Numbered from the stretch's first letter, positions 18,103 to 27,382 are shown. The stretch is DNA of 64,000 bases from Bacillus sp. FJAT-27445 (GCF_001510665.1 NZ_LMTI01000001.1:687572-751571); one strand, 5' to 3'. Numbers and translations are program-made. Notes: generated from the letters alone by a model not told the origin.

Positions 18103-19338
18103 ATGGAGGTAAAGCTCCATGATATAGGGGAAGGCATGGCAGAAGCAGGCATTAATTGCTTTCTCGTAAAGCCAGGTGATTTTGTGAAGGCGGATGACCC
18201 ACTCATCGAGGTTCAGACAGATAAAATGGTTGCCGAGATTCCTTCACCGGCCTCTGGTATTGTAAAGGAGTTCCGGGTAGCTCCCGGGGAAACAGTCCCC
18301 GTTGGCACGACATTGCTCATCCTGGAATCGGCGGGAAAAACGACCCCGATAGAACCGACTCGAGAAGATAAAAGGGAGTCAAAATCTCCTTCTGATGAAC
18401 CAGCTTCGCTCATAAGCGGGATTTACAGGCAGGTTCACAAAAGAATTTTGGCTTCGCCTTATACGAGGAAATTAGCAAGGGACAATTCCGTCAACATTGA
18501 AGACATTGCCGGGTCAGGGCCTGCCGGACGGATTCTAGATGAAGATGTATTCCGGTACATTGAACAAAGTAAATCTGATTCCTCACAAGGTATACAGGCA
18601 GAAACCCAGCATCAGGCGAAAATTGAACCACGTTCTCCTGAACAGAACATTACGATACCGTTCAGGGGCAGGCGAAAACAAATTGCAAAAAACCTTCTTT
18701 ATTCCATCCAGACTATACCTCATTGCACCCATTTTGAAGAAATTGATGTGACCAGCCTTATTGAATTCCGGAATGAATTAAAAGCTGCAGGTAAGCCAAT
18801 TTCAGCAACTGCATTCTTCATTAAGGCACTCTCCGTTTGCTTAAAGGAATATCCTATTTTCAACGCTGTGCTCGATGAGCAAAAAGAAGAAATCCGGCTT
18901 TTGGAAGGCCATCACGTTGGAATCGCGGTCGATACAGAGGATGGCCTAATTGTTCCGGTCATCAGAAATATCCAGCATAAATCACTTCCGACTATAAACC
19001 GTGAAATGAAAGAATTGACTGAAAAAGCACTGAATAACAAACTTACTGTTGCTGACATCCAGGGGGGAACCTTCACTATTAGCAATGTTGGGCCACTTGG
19101 CGGAAGCATTGGCGCTACGCCGATCATCCAGCATCCGCAGGTGGCGCTCGTTTCCTTCCATAAAACAAAAAAAATGCCTGTCGTGAACGACAAGGATGAA
19201 ATCGTCATCCGTTCAATGATGAATCTATCGATGTCTTTTGACCATAGGGTGGCAGATGGCGCAACCGCAGTCAAATTTACGAACCGCTTTTCCGACTATA
19301 TCCAAAATCCAAAAATGCTTCTATTGGAGCTGATTTAG
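18103..19338 (+). CDS. dihydrolipoamide acyltransferase, E2 component
   Basis: A 411-aa E2 with one lipoyl domain (lipoyl Lys in EVQTDKMVAEIPSP, about residue 44), a peripheral-subunit-binding domain (ASPYTRKLARDNSVNIEDIA, about residues 113-145) joined by flexible linkers, and a catalytic domain ending in SFDHRVADGATAVKF with the His-Asp pair. The enzyme would transfer the acyl group, here proposed to be phenylacetyl, from lipoamide to CoA. ATG 18103 lies six bases behind GGGAGGTG; GTG 18094 falls within that site. Confidence 0.92.
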   Translation: MEVKLHDIGEGMAEAGINCFLVKPGDFVKADDPLIEVQTDKMVAEIPSPASGIVKEFRVAPGETVPVGTTLLILESAGKTTPIEPTREDKRESKSPSDEPASLISGIYRQVHKRILASPYTRKLARDNSVNIEDIAGSGPAGRILDEDVFRYIEQSKSDSSQGIQAETQHQAKIEPRSPEQNITIPFRGRRKQIAKNLLYSIQTIPHCTHFEEIDVTSLIEFRNELKAAGKPISATAFFIKALSVCLKEYPIFNAVLDEQKEEIRLLEGHHVGIAVDTEDGLIVPVIRNIQHKSLPTINREMKELTEKALNNKLTVADIQGGTFTISNVGPLGGSIGATPIIQHPQVALVSFHKTKKMPVVNDKDEIVIRSMMNLSMSFDHRVADGATAVKFTNRFSDYIQNPKMLLLELI

Positions 19339-20775
19339 ATGGTCGTAGGCGAAATGGCGATTCAGGCCGACTTGATTGTCATCGGCGGGGGTCCAGGCGG
19401 CTACCATGCTGCAATACGGGCTGCCCAGCTAGGCAGACAGGTCTTACTTATTGAAAAAGCGGATTTGGGCGGGATTTGCCTAAATAAAGGCTGCATTCCA
19501 TCCAAAGTTTTATCGGAAGCGGCGGCAAGGCTGGAGGATTGCCGTAAAAACAGCCTTTTTGGAATAGGCACTGGCGAGGCGGACCTGCAGTTTTCCAAAT
19601 TAATAGAACATCAGAAGAAGACCATTGATGGTCTTCGGGCGGGGATTGAAGCGCTCTGCAAAACTAATAAGGTCCAAATTATTACGGGTAAAGCGTTTTT
19701 CCTCTCAGACACAAGGATTGGCGTGGAGGATGGCGATAAATATGAAATCTATGAATTTAAGCATGCCATACTTGCAGCGGGGGCAAAGCCCGTTAAAAAT
19801 AGCAATTATCAGGAGGGGGGAAGGATTCTCAATCAATTGGCGATTTCATTTCTGAATGAGGTTCCTAGGCATCTGGTGATTGAGGGTTCAAATTCCATCC
19901 AGCTTGAAATGGCGATGGCTTATAAGTCGCTGGGAGCTGACATTACTATCCTTTTGCCAGGGGAATCACTGTCGTTTGATTCTGCAATCTCCAAAGAACT
20001 GGCCAGGATTTTAAAGAAAGAAAAAATAACGGCCATAAAAGCTTGCCAAGTTCGGGAGGTTGTTGAATCAAAAGAAGGAGTGTCTATCGCAATTACAACA
20101 ACAGGCGAAGAAAAGATGCTTCAGGCAACGCATTTCTTTTACGAAGGAAAACAGCGACCAGAATCAGCAGGGCTTGGGATAGATCGGATTGGCGTTAAGC
20201 TTGATAAGGAAGGATTCATCCTGACGGACAGCCAATGCCAAACTTCGGTTACGGGCATTTATGCAATAGGTGATATTACGGGAGGGCCATTCCTTGCTTC
20301 CAAAGCAATTAAACAGGGAAAAGCCGCTGCTGAAGCTGCATGCGGGCTGAAAGCTTTCACTGATTTTCGCTTTCTACCATCCGTTACATTTACAAGGCCG
20401 CCGATTGCAACTGCAGGATTGACCGAGGAGCAGGCCCTTGCTGAAAAGTTCGATATAAAAACAAGCCAATTCCCATTTGCCTCCAACGGTTTTTCTAGTA
20501 TTACAGGTAAAAGGGACGGTTTTGCAAAAATTGTATCGGAACGGGAAAGTGACGTGATACTCGGGGTGCATATCATCGGTGAAGGTGCCCACGAACTAAT
20601 AGTTGGCGGGGTTCTTGGTCTCGAATTGGGGGCGCGTGAGGAGGATATCCATTTTCCAGCCTATCCGCATCCAGGATTTGGCGAGGCCTTGCTTGAGGCT
20701 GCGGAAGGGCTTGGCGGGAAAGCTGTCCATATGAAACCGCAAAAGGAAAAGAAAAACCAAGTACTTAATGCTTAG
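19339..20775 (+). CDS. dihydrolipoamide dehydrogenase-like E3 component
   Basis: Flavoprotein of 478 aa that should reoxidise the E2 dihydrolipoyl group. FAD motif GGGPGGYHAAIRAAQLG, redox disulfide GGICLNKGCIPSK and the second FAD segment GIYAIGDITGG are intact, as is the His-Glu pair in YPHPGFGEALLE. The NAD half is unusual: the expected IGGGYIG-type dinucleotide motif reads VIEGSNSIQLEMA, and the usual VGRRPN segment reads EGKQRPES. Activity with NAD may therefore be altered. ATG 19339 begins directly after the E2 stop. Confidence 0.88.
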   Translation: MVVGEMAIQADLIVIGGGPGGYHAAIRAAQLGRQVLLIEKADLGGICLNKGCIPSKVLSEAAARLEDCRKNSLFGIGTGEADLQFSKLIEHQKKTIDGLRAGIEALCKTNKVQIITGKAFFLSDTRIGVEDGDKYEIYEFKHAILAAGAKPVKNSNYQEGGRILNQLAISFLNEVPRHLVIEGSNSIQLEMAMAYKSLGADITILLPGESLSFDSAISKELARILKKEKITAIKACQVREVVESKEGVSIAITTTGEEKMLQATHFFYEGKQRPESAGLGIDRIGVKLDKEGFILTDSQCQTSVTGIYAIGDITGGPFLASKAIKQGKAAAEAACGLKAFTDFRFLPSVTFTRPPIATAGLTEEQALAEKFDIKTSQFPFASNGFSSITGKRDGFAKIVSERESDVILGVHIIGEGAHELIVGGVLGLELGAREEDIHFPAYPHPGFGEALLEAAEGLGGKAVHMKPQKEKKNQVLNA

Positions 20776-20830
20776 CAGCCGGATTACATTTCTGGCAAAA
20801 CAATATCAATTTATAATAGGAGGGTTATTC

Positions 20831-21946
20831 ATGCAAGATCAAACATTAAAGGTAAATGAGTTGACAGAAGACTTTTTTCCAGTAAGGGATGTTGACTATC
20901 TTGAAATCTATACCGGTAACGCAAAGCAGGCATCCTACTTTTTCTGCCATGCATTCGGTTTTAGGACAGTAGCCTACTCCGGCCTTGAAACCGGGAACCG
21001 GGAAACTGTTTCCTACGTACTTCAGCAACGGAATATCAGGCTGGTGCTTACCAGTTCGCTTGTTGAAAACAGTGAAGTTTCTTCTTTTATAAAAAAGCAT
21101 GGGGACGGCGTAAAAGATGTAGCGCTCCTTGTTGACGATGTTGAAAAAGCATTCTCAGCCGCGGTGGACCGTGGTGCAATTGCATTGATGGCTCCGACCG
21201 ATTACAGCGATGAACAAGGAACCGTCAAAAAAGCAATCATTGGCACGTATGGGGATACAATCCATACACTTGTGGAGAGACAGGGATATAAGGGGCCATT
21301 CATGCCGGGCTACGAAGCCTATACATTGTTCGATCAAGTGCCGGATACAGGATTGATTGGCATTGACCATGTTGTCGGCAACGTAGAAAGCATGAATGAG
21401 TGGGTGGAGTATTATGAAAAGGTAATGGGGTTCAAGGAAATGAAGCATTTCTCCGATGAGGACATTTCAACGGAGTATTCCGCGCTCATGTCAAAGGTCA
21501 TGCATAACGGAGGAAGGATTAAGTTCCCGATCAACGAACCAGCTGAAGGGAAGCGAAAGTCCCAAATCCAGGAATACCTTGATTTTTACAACGGGCCGGG
21601 AGTCCAGCATCTGGCCATCCTAACAGAGGACATTATCTCTACAGTCACCGCCCTGAAAGACAATGGTGTGGAATTCCTGTCCACTCCAGATACGTATTAT
21701 GAAGAACTTTCCGCAAGGGTCGGGCAAATCGATGAGGAAATTTCCAAGCTAAAAGAATTGAGCATTTTGGTCGACCGTGACGATGAGGGCTATCTGCTAC
21801 AGATTTTCACAAAGCCAATTGTTGACAGGCCTACCTTGTTCATTGAAGTTATCCAGCGAAAAGGGGCAAGGGGATTCGGTGAAGGTAATTTCAAGGCCCT
21901 CTTTGAATCAATTGAGCGCGAGCAGGCACGGCGCGGAAACCTATAA
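20831..21946 (+). CDS. hppD: 4-hydroxyphenylpyruvate dioxygenase
   Basis: Converts 4-hydroxyphenylpyruvate to homogentisate with O2 and Fe(II). Two vicinal-oxygen-chelate domains are visible; iron ligands fall in GIDHVVGNVE (His), GVQHLAILTED (His) and RPTLFIEVIQR (Glu). The length of 371 aa is normal. ATG 20831 follows ATAGGAGGG; the open frame extends upstream without a ribosome site. It sits 55 bases behind the E3 gene, apparently in the same operon, linking tyrosine breakdown to the phenylpyruvate branch. HPPD can also accept phenylpyruvate. Confidence 0.95.
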   Translation: MQDQTLKVNELTEDFFPVRDVDYLEIYTGNAKQASYFFCHAFGFRTVAYSGLETGNRETVSYVLQQRNIRLVLTSSLVENSEVSSFIKKHGDGVKDVALLVDDVEKAFSAAVDRGAIALMAPTDYSDEQGTVKKAIIGTYGDTIHTLVERQGYKGPFMPGYEAYTLFDQVPDTGLIGIDHVVGNVESMNEWVEYYEKVMGFKEMKHFSDEDISTEYSALMSKVMHNGGRIKFPINEPAEGKRKSQIQEYLDFYNGPGVQHLAILTEDIISTVTALKDNGVEFLSTPDTYYEELSARVGQIDEEISKLKELSILVDRDDEGYLLQIFTKPIVDRPTLFIEVIQRKGARGFGEGNFKALFESIEREQARRGNL

Positions 21947-21985
21947 TGACAAACAAATAGACACAACACGAAAGTGGGAATGGGT

Positions 21986-23116
21986 ATGGCAACAATCAAA
22001 GCAAGGGATGAACTGGCTTCAGTCATCCCTTACCCACTGGGACCTCCTCCAGAAAATTTACAAGAGGAGCTGGGGTTTCCCAGGATTATCAGAATGGGAG
22101 ATAACGAGAATCCATATGGGGCATCGCCGTTTGCCCTTGAAGCCGTGAAAAAAGAACTTGATTCTATCAACCGCTACCCTGATGGGACATATTCAAGGCT
22201 GTATAAGTCGCTAAGTAGCTTCCACGGGCTATCCGAAGGCTATTTCACAGTGGGCAATGGCTCTGATGAAGTTATTCGCCTTATTACAAGGGCTTTTATT
22301 AGCCGCGGTGATGAGGCTGTCATGGCATCCTGTACATTTCCACGCTACAAGACGAATGTTCTGATTGAAGGCGGGATACCGGTTGAAGTGCCGCTTGTTG
22401 ACGGAATTCACGATCTTGATGGTATGCTGTCCAGTGTTTCGGCACGGACGAAAATGGTATTTGTCTGCAATCCAAACAACCCGACCGGGACAATTGTTGA
22501 CAAGGACGCCTTAGCGCAATTTATCTCGGCTGTTCCAGAAAATGTCCTTATCGTGGTTGATGAGGCATATGTCGAATATGTCCGTCCTGGCGCAATGAAT
22601 GATGCCAAGTCAATTCTTGAAAAACACCGGAATGTCGTAATTTTGAGGACTTTTTCAAAAATCCACGGGTTGGCAGGTCTTCGGATCGGTTATGGGATGA
22701 TGTGCCCCGGCATATCCGAAAACTTGGCCAAAGTCAGGGACGTTTTCAACGTAAATAGGGCGGGAGCGGCCGCGGCTGCTGCCTCGCTTGGAGATGTTTG
22801 CTTTATTGCGGAATCAGCTGAAAAAAATAAACTAGAGCGTGAGTATGTAACCAAGAGGTTAGAGGAAATAGGCTACCAATCCCTTCCTTCAGAAGCTAAC
22901 TTCCTATTTGTCCCTTTAAATGAGCCCGGTGGATTAATAGAGTTAACTTTAGCGGGGCAGGGAATTTTCGTAAAAGCCATATCGGCACCCGGATATCCAG
23001 GCGCGTTTCGGGCCGCTCTTGGAACGAGGGAAGAAAACGACCGATTCCTTGGGGCCATCCGGTCTTTCCAGACGGAAGGGGTGATGAAAATATGGACTTT
23101 ACTCCGGGAAACATGA
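21986..23116 (+). CDS. HisC-like aminotransferase, probably aromatic amino acid transaminase
   Basis: Fold-type I PLP enzyme of 376 aa, class I/II, similar to histidinol-phosphate aminotransferases: MGDNENPYGASP, substrate Asp in VDEAYVEY and the PLP Lys in TFSKIHGLAGLRIGYGM. HisC-like enzymes often accept aromatic keto acids, so in this operon it most likely converts tyrosine to 4-hydroxyphenylpyruvate (and possibly phenylalanine to phenylpyruvate). Starts at GTG 21974, ATG 21980 and ATG 21986 are in frame; 21986 has the best spacing to AAGTGGGA. Confidence 0.8.
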   Translation: MATIKARDELASVIPYPLGPPPENLQEELGFPRIIRMGDNENPYGASPFALEAVKKELDSINRYPDGTYSRLYKSLSSFHGLSEGYFTVGNGSDEVIRLITRAFISRGDEAVMASCTFPRYKTNVLIEGGIPVEVPLVDGIHDLDGMLSSVSARTKMVFVCNPNNPTGTIVDKDALAQFISAVPENVLIVVDEAYVEYVRPGAMNDAKSILEKHRNVVILRTFSKIHGLAGLRIGYGMMCPGISENLAKVRDVFNVNRAGAAAAAASLGDVCFIAESAEKNKLEREYVTKRLEEIGYQSLPSEANFLFVPLNEPGGLIELTLAGQGIFVKAISAPGYPGAFRAALGTREENDRFLGAIRSFQTEGVMKIWTLLRET

Positions 23117-23721
23117 ACTGGCGTGATGGATACAAGCTTTTGATTGGTTCGATTTTGCCAAGGCCGATCGCATTTGTCTCTACTTTAAGCAAGGATGGCA
23201 TCGCAAATGCAGCTCCTTTCAGTTTCTTTACTGTTGTCAGCGCCGATCCGATGCTGGTTTGCTTTTCGCCGATGAGGCGAGGGAGCGATGGGGCCAAGAA
23301 GGATACACTTAGGAATATAGAGGATACTGGACAATTTGTCATCAATATAGTCAGCGAAGGAATAGCGAGCCAAATGAACCAATGCGCCACGGAGTTTCCA
23401 CCGGATGTTGATGAGTTCGAGGTATCAGGGCTTTCGAGGATGCCTTCCGCGAAAGTTAAGCCGCCGAGGATAAAGGAATCAAAGGTCCATTTGGAATGCG
23501 AGCTGCACGAGGTCCACCATTATGGGGACCAGCCGGGTTCTGGGAGCCTAGTCATCGGAAAAGTGATCCATATCCATGCAGAAGACACTTTGATTGAAAA
23601 TGGCAGGGTACTTGCGGAAGAACTGCTCCCAATCGGCCGGATGGCTGGGAATCTCTATACAAGGCCGCTTGCTTCCACTTTCGAAATTAAAAGGATAACA
23701 AAGCCTGGTGATCAGCAATGA
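23092..23721 (+). CDS. flavin reductase-like FMN-binding protein
   Basis: A 209-aa split-barrel flavoprotein (flavin_reduct family): LIGSILPRPIAFVSTLSKDG near the N-terminus and APFSFFTVVSADPMLVCFSP. It overlaps the aminotransferase gene by 25 bases and the hydrolase gene by 4, so it is firmly part of the operon. Homologues are common in homogentisate clusters but their role is not settled; supplying reduced flavin is one possibility. Confidence 0.78.
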   Translation: MDFTPGNMNWRDGYKLLIGSILPRPIAFVSTLSKDGIANAAPFSFFTVVSADPMLVCFSPMRRGSDGAKKDTLRNIEDTGQFVINIVSEGIASQMNQCATEFPPDVDEFEVSGLSRMPSAKVKPPRIKESKVHLECELHEVHHYGDQPGSGSLVIGKVIHIHAEDTLIENGRVLAEELLPIGRMAGNLYTRPLASTFEIKRITKPGDQQ

Positions 23722-24644
23722 AGTTCATTACTTTTCAAAAGGAAAATGGCAGGGCAGCCGCAGGGTGGATTATGGATGGCACATATGCTGTCGATATGAA
23801 CGAAGCTTCAAGAGGGGCTCTGCCAGCTTCAATCCTGGAATTCCTGCTGGACACGGAAACACATCTTGAAAAAGCAGCATCTCTTGTTCTAGGCACGTCA
23901 TCATTTGGCGTTTATCCACTGGACACGGTCAAGCTGCTGCCACCGCTTCCGCTGCCAAAAAGCTTCCGTGATTTTTATGCCTTCGAGCAGCACGTTAAAA
24001 CGGCAAGAAGGAACAGGGGCCTGGATATGATACAAGAATGGTATGAGTTTCCCGTTTTCTATTTTTCGAACCACCTGGCAATCAGAGGAACGGAAGCGGA
24101 AATTGAGAGGCCCCCCGGGTGCATGAAACTGGATTATGAGCTTGAAATCGCCTGCATTATTGGCAAGGAAGGCAGCAACATCAAAGCGGAGGATGCGGAA
24201 GATATTATTTTCGGCTACTGCATTCTTAACGACTGGAGCGCGCGCGATTTTCAGCAAAAGGAAATGAAGGTTGGCCTTGGCCCGGCAAAGGGGAAGGATT
24301 TTGCGACTTCGATAGGGCCGTGGATCTTAACAGCTGATGAACTCGATGGGTTAAGGTCTGAGAAAGGCTTTAATCTTACGATGACCGCGAAAGTAAATGG
24401 CGAGACCTTATCCAGAGGAAACGTTAGGGACATTTATTATTCCTTCGGTGAGATGATTGAACGGGCATCGTCGGGAACAACCCTCTATCCAGGCGAATTG
24501 ATTGGATCGGGCACTGTTGGCACTGGGTGCATTCTTGAGCTTGGGGAAGAGTGCCACCGCTGGCTTGAACCAGGAGATGTCGTTGAACTTGAAATAGAAA
24601 AGCTTGGTGTTTTGAAAAATACGATTGTTGGGGAAGAGGGGTGA
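23718..24644 (+). CDS. fumarylacetoacetate hydrolase family protein
   Basis: A 308-aa FAH-fold protein with the metal-binding pattern LDYELEIACIIGKEG, DWSARDFQQKEM and KGKDFATSIGPWI. Beside homogentisate and HPP dioxygenases it is expected to hydrolyse fumarylacetoacetate (or maleylacetoacetate) to fumarate and acetoacetate. The start ATG overlaps the preceding stop (ATGA). No maleylacetoacetate isomerase gene is seen in the operon. Confidence 0.88.
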   Translation: MKFITFQKENGRAAAGWIMDGTYAVDMNEASRGALPASILEFLLDTETHLEKAASLVLGTSSFGVYPLDTVKLLPPLPLPKSFRDFYAFEQHVKTARRNRGLDMIQEWYEFPVFYFSNHLAIRGTEAEIERPPGCMKLDYELEIACIIGKEGSNIKAEDAEDIIFGYCILNDWSARDFQQKEMKVGLGPAKGKDFATSIGPWILTADELDGLRSEKGFNLTMTAKVNGETLSRGNVRDIYYSFGEMIERASSGTTLYPGELIGSGTVGTGCILELGEECHRWLEPGDVVELEIEKLGVLKNTIVGEEG

Positions 24645-24648
24645 GCAA

Positions 24649-25800
24649 ATGTTTTACCGGCAGATGGGGAGAATTCCACCCAAAAGGCATACTGTTTTCA
24701 GAAAAGAAGACGGTTCTTTATACAGGGAGCAAGTAATGGGTACAAAAGGGTTCTCAGGTACCCAGTCGATCCTTTACCATGAACATATGCCGACAGAGGT
24801 TGTCAGGGCGGAAAAAATCATTCCATTCCTTCCTGAATATGAAGAACAAGGTTCTCTTCGGCACAGGCATTTTTATACGCCGGAAATAAAAAGGGCCGGC
24901 AATGCCCTCGACGCTAGGGAATATTTAATGGGGAACAGCGATTTACTAATTGGGACGGCAAACGTGGATAAGGCGATGGACAGCTATTACCGCAATGGCG
25001 ACGGTGATGAAATGCTGTTTATCCACCACGGAACAGGAAAGCTTGAAACAATGTTCGGATCACTTTCCTACCGGGAAGGGGACTATCTGGTCATTCCAAT
25101 CGGCACGATTTACCGGCTTACGCCAGACTCGGAAACAAAAATCCTGTTCATTGAATCGTTTTCACAATTGACGACACCTAGGCGTTACCGGAATGAATAC
25201 GGCCAGTTGCTGGAACACAGCCCGTTTTGCGAGCGTGATTTAAGAGGACCCGAGAAACTGGAAACCTTTTCGGAAAAAGGGGAATTTGAGGTCCTGACCA
25301 AAACGATAGGCTACATCCATCAGCATATCCTTGGCCATCATCCGTTCGATGTCGTTGGCTGGGATGGATATTTGTATCCTTGGGCTTTCAATATTGAGGA
25401 TTTCGAACCAATTACCGGACGGATTCATCAGCCGCCGCCCGTCCACCAGACTTTCGAAGGGCACAATTTCGTTGTCTGCTCATTCGTTCCAAGGCTTTAT
25501 GATTACCATCCGGAAGCAATTCCGGCACCATACTTCCACAGCAACGTCAACAGCGACGAAATGCTGTATTACGTCGAAGGCAATTTCATGAGCCGGAAAG
25601 GGATAAAGGAAGGGTCAATAAGCCTGCATCCAAGCGGAATCCCGCACGGACCGCATCCTGGCAAGACGGAAGCAAGCATCGGCAAAAAAGAAACGCTTGA
25701 GCTTGCCGTGATGATCGACACATTCCGCCCGCTAAAGATTTTCAAGCCGGCAGTGGAGATTGAAGACAAGGCATACATGTATTCGTGGACAGGAGGATGA
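24649..25800 (+). CDS. hmgA: homogentisate 1,2-dioxygenase
   Basis: Fe(II) ring-cleaving dioxygenase that opens homogentisate to maleylacetoacetate. The 383-aa cupin protein has the C-terminal metal site in FHSNVNSDEMLYYVEGNFM and HPSGIPHGPHPG. Bacillus-type homogentisate dioxygenases are shorter than the proteobacterial form, and the length fits. ATG 24649 follows GAAGAGGGGTGA. It is the last gene of the tyrosine/phenylalanine operon, before a strong terminator. Confidence 0.9.
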   Translation: MFYRQMGRIPPKRHTVFRKEDGSLYREQVMGTKGFSGTQSILYHEHMPTEVVRAEKIIPFLPEYEEQGSLRHRHFYTPEIKRAGNALDAREYLMGNSDLLIGTANVDKAMDSYYRNGDGDEMLFIHHGTGKLETMFGSLSYREGDYLVIPIGTIYRLTPDSETKILFIESFSQLTTPRRYRNEYGQLLEHSPFCERDLRGPEKLETFSEKGEFEVLTKTIGYIHQHILGHHPFDVVGWDGYLYPWAFNIEDFEPITGRIHQPPPVHQTFEGHNFVVCSFVPRLYDYHPEAIPAPYFHSNVNSDEMLYYVEGNFMSRKGIKEGSISLHPSGIPHGPHPGKTEASIGKKETLELAVMIDTFRPLKIFKPAVEIEDKAYMYSWTGG

Positions 25801-25812
25801 TTTCACAATCAC

Positions 25813-25855
25813 AAAAAGGAGGACCGGCATATCCAGCCGATTCCTCCTTTTTTAT
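25813..25855. terminator. bidirectional terminator between hmgA and degV
   Basis: AAAAAGGAGGA / TCCTCCTTTTT, 11 bp with an 18-base loop. A-run on one side and T-run on the other let it stop both converging transcripts. Confidence 0.85.
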
Positions 25856-25887
25856 CTTTAGCTTTATTTTTCAAAAAATTAAACCTT

Positions 25888-26745
25888 TTATTGCTGCTCA
25901 TTATGCCAAATGATCGCGACGGTTCCTTCACCAGCATGGACGGCGATTGTCGAACTGATTTCTCCAATCGATGTTTTCAAGCCAGGATAGGCGGCTTTCA
26001 GCAGTGTTTCCATTTCTCTTGCTCTTTCGGGAACATTCCCATGCATGATCCAAACTTCCTCGACCCTGTTTTCATTAAATACGTCACCGAAAAGCTCAAC
26101 AAGCCTGGCAGAGGCTTTCTTTTCGGAACGGACTTTTTCAAATAGCTCGAACTCCCCGTTTCCATTAATCCGGATAATTGGTTTGATTTTCAAGATACTC
26201 CCAAGCAAGTATTGGGTGCCGGACATTCTGCCGCCTTTGAAAAATTGCTCAAGGCTTCCAAGCAGAATATAGTTCTGCGAATTATTAGCCTCTTCGGCTA
26301 AAACCGCCGCTATGTCGGCCGCTCCCAAACCGGAACTGTCAAGCTCAATTCCTTTTTCGATTAACGCTGTAATCGCGTAGGACATTGATTTAGAATCAAT
26401 TGCCTCAACAGGAAATCCTGCCAGCCTCGCTCCTGCTATGCAACTGGAGAGTGTCCCGCTAAGCTTCGACGAAACGTGGACGGCAATTGCTCCTTCATAT
26501 TCCTCTTTTAGTTTCTCGAAAAGCTGCGCAAACTTTCCGGGTGAAGGCTGTGAAGTTTTTGGGACTGTCTTTTCATTATTAATGCGCTGGTATAATTGTT
26601 CAGTATCAAGCCCTATTCCATCTTCAAATGCCTCGCTGCCAAAAATGATTTCAAGTGGAACGACATAGACATCCGGATTCGACTTTAAACCCTCTGTCAA
26701 AAAAGCGGTACTATCTGTTACCCATGCAAGCTTCTTTTTTTTCAT
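25888..26745 (-). CDS. degV: DegV family fatty-acid-binding protein
   Basis: A 285-aa DegV/FakB-type protein: LAWVTDSTAFLTEGL at the N-terminus, KTSQPSPGKFAQLFEKL, the lipid head-group loop HVSSKLSGTLSS, and ILLGSLEQFFKGGRMSGTQYLLGSIL. Proteins of this family bind a fatty acid and present it to a fatty acid kinase. It is transcribed toward the catabolic island and ends at the shared terminator. Confidence 0.9.
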   Translation of the reverse strand: MKKKKLAWVTDSTAFLTEGLKSNPDVYVVPLEIIFGSEAFEDGIGLDTEQLYQRINNEKTVPKTSQPSPGKFAQLFEKLKEEYEGAIAVHVSSKLSGTLSSCIAGARLAGFPVEAIDSKSMSYAITALIEKGIELDSSGLGAADIAAVLAEEANNSQNYILLGSLEQFFKGGRMSGTQYLLGSILKIKPIIRINGNGEFELFEKVRSEKKASARLVELFGDVFNENRVEEVWIMHGNVPERAREMETLLKAAYPGLKTSIGEISSTIAVHAGEGTVAIIWHNEQQ

Positions 26746-26970
26746 ATTATAGTGATTTCCTTTGCGGGTTTAGTTTTTTAACCTTAAATATAATATTACC
26801 ATTTAAACAATAATAAGGTAATAAGTATATTATTCTATGAATACTATTTTTGATAGAGAAGAGCCTATGTTCCGCCATAAATTACGTTGTTGTCTTTAAA
26901 GTGGATAATAAGAGAGAATATAGGGTATATTGATTCGGGAGCAAGTTTGTTAAAAAGGAGGATATTTGGG

Positions 26971-27369
26971 ATGCAATCATTTGTTGTAAGTTTCCATCAA
27001 GAGGATAAGGTTGACTCAATGCAAATTCAGAAACTGAATGAAGAGGATTATACAAGGGCGACAGTGGGCGGTACCCGCCATTTGTTTGAAGTGGATACAA
27101 ACATCGGTTTTTTTATATTTTTTGATGCCGAGGATAAGGACGGCACTGTGTCCCATCTTATCCTTCACTATGAAGAGGAAAATGAGGATCCAAGCGCATG
27201 TTACTCATTCGCAATGAAGGATTTTTATGAATTCATGGCACTTTATCTGAATGACCTGGAATTCAATGAAGAAACGGATGATGATGAAGAGGAGGCGTAT
27301 GGTCCAATTCATCATTTGGCCCATCTGCTTTACCATATTGTTGAAGAAGGGCAATCGCTGGAGGGGTAA
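26971..27369 (+). CDS. acidic cytosolic protein of unknown function
   Basis: A 132-aa soluble protein rich in Asp and Glu (EFNEETDDDEEEAYG near residue 105). ATG 26971 is chosen for AAAGGAGGAT upstream; the frame is open further 5' without a ribosome site. No catalytic motif or membrane segment is seen, and I do not recognise the family. A terminator follows closely, so it is monocistronic. Confidence 0.7.
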   Translation: MQSFVVSFHQEDKVDSMQIQKLNEEDYTRATVGGTRHLFEVDTNIGFFIFFDAEDKDGTVSHLILHYEEENEDPSACYSFAMKDFYEFMALYLNDLEFNEETDDDEEEAYGPIHHLAHLLYHIVEEGQSLEG

Positions 27370-27382
27370 AGCAGATTAAAGG

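Noticed and set aside
16027-20775. Calling the complex the housekeeping pyruvate dehydrogenase or branched-chain (bkd) system
   Set aside because: No ptb/buk or def/pdh neighbours, and it is embedded between phenylalanine dehydrogenase and HPP dioxygenase; kept as alternative only.
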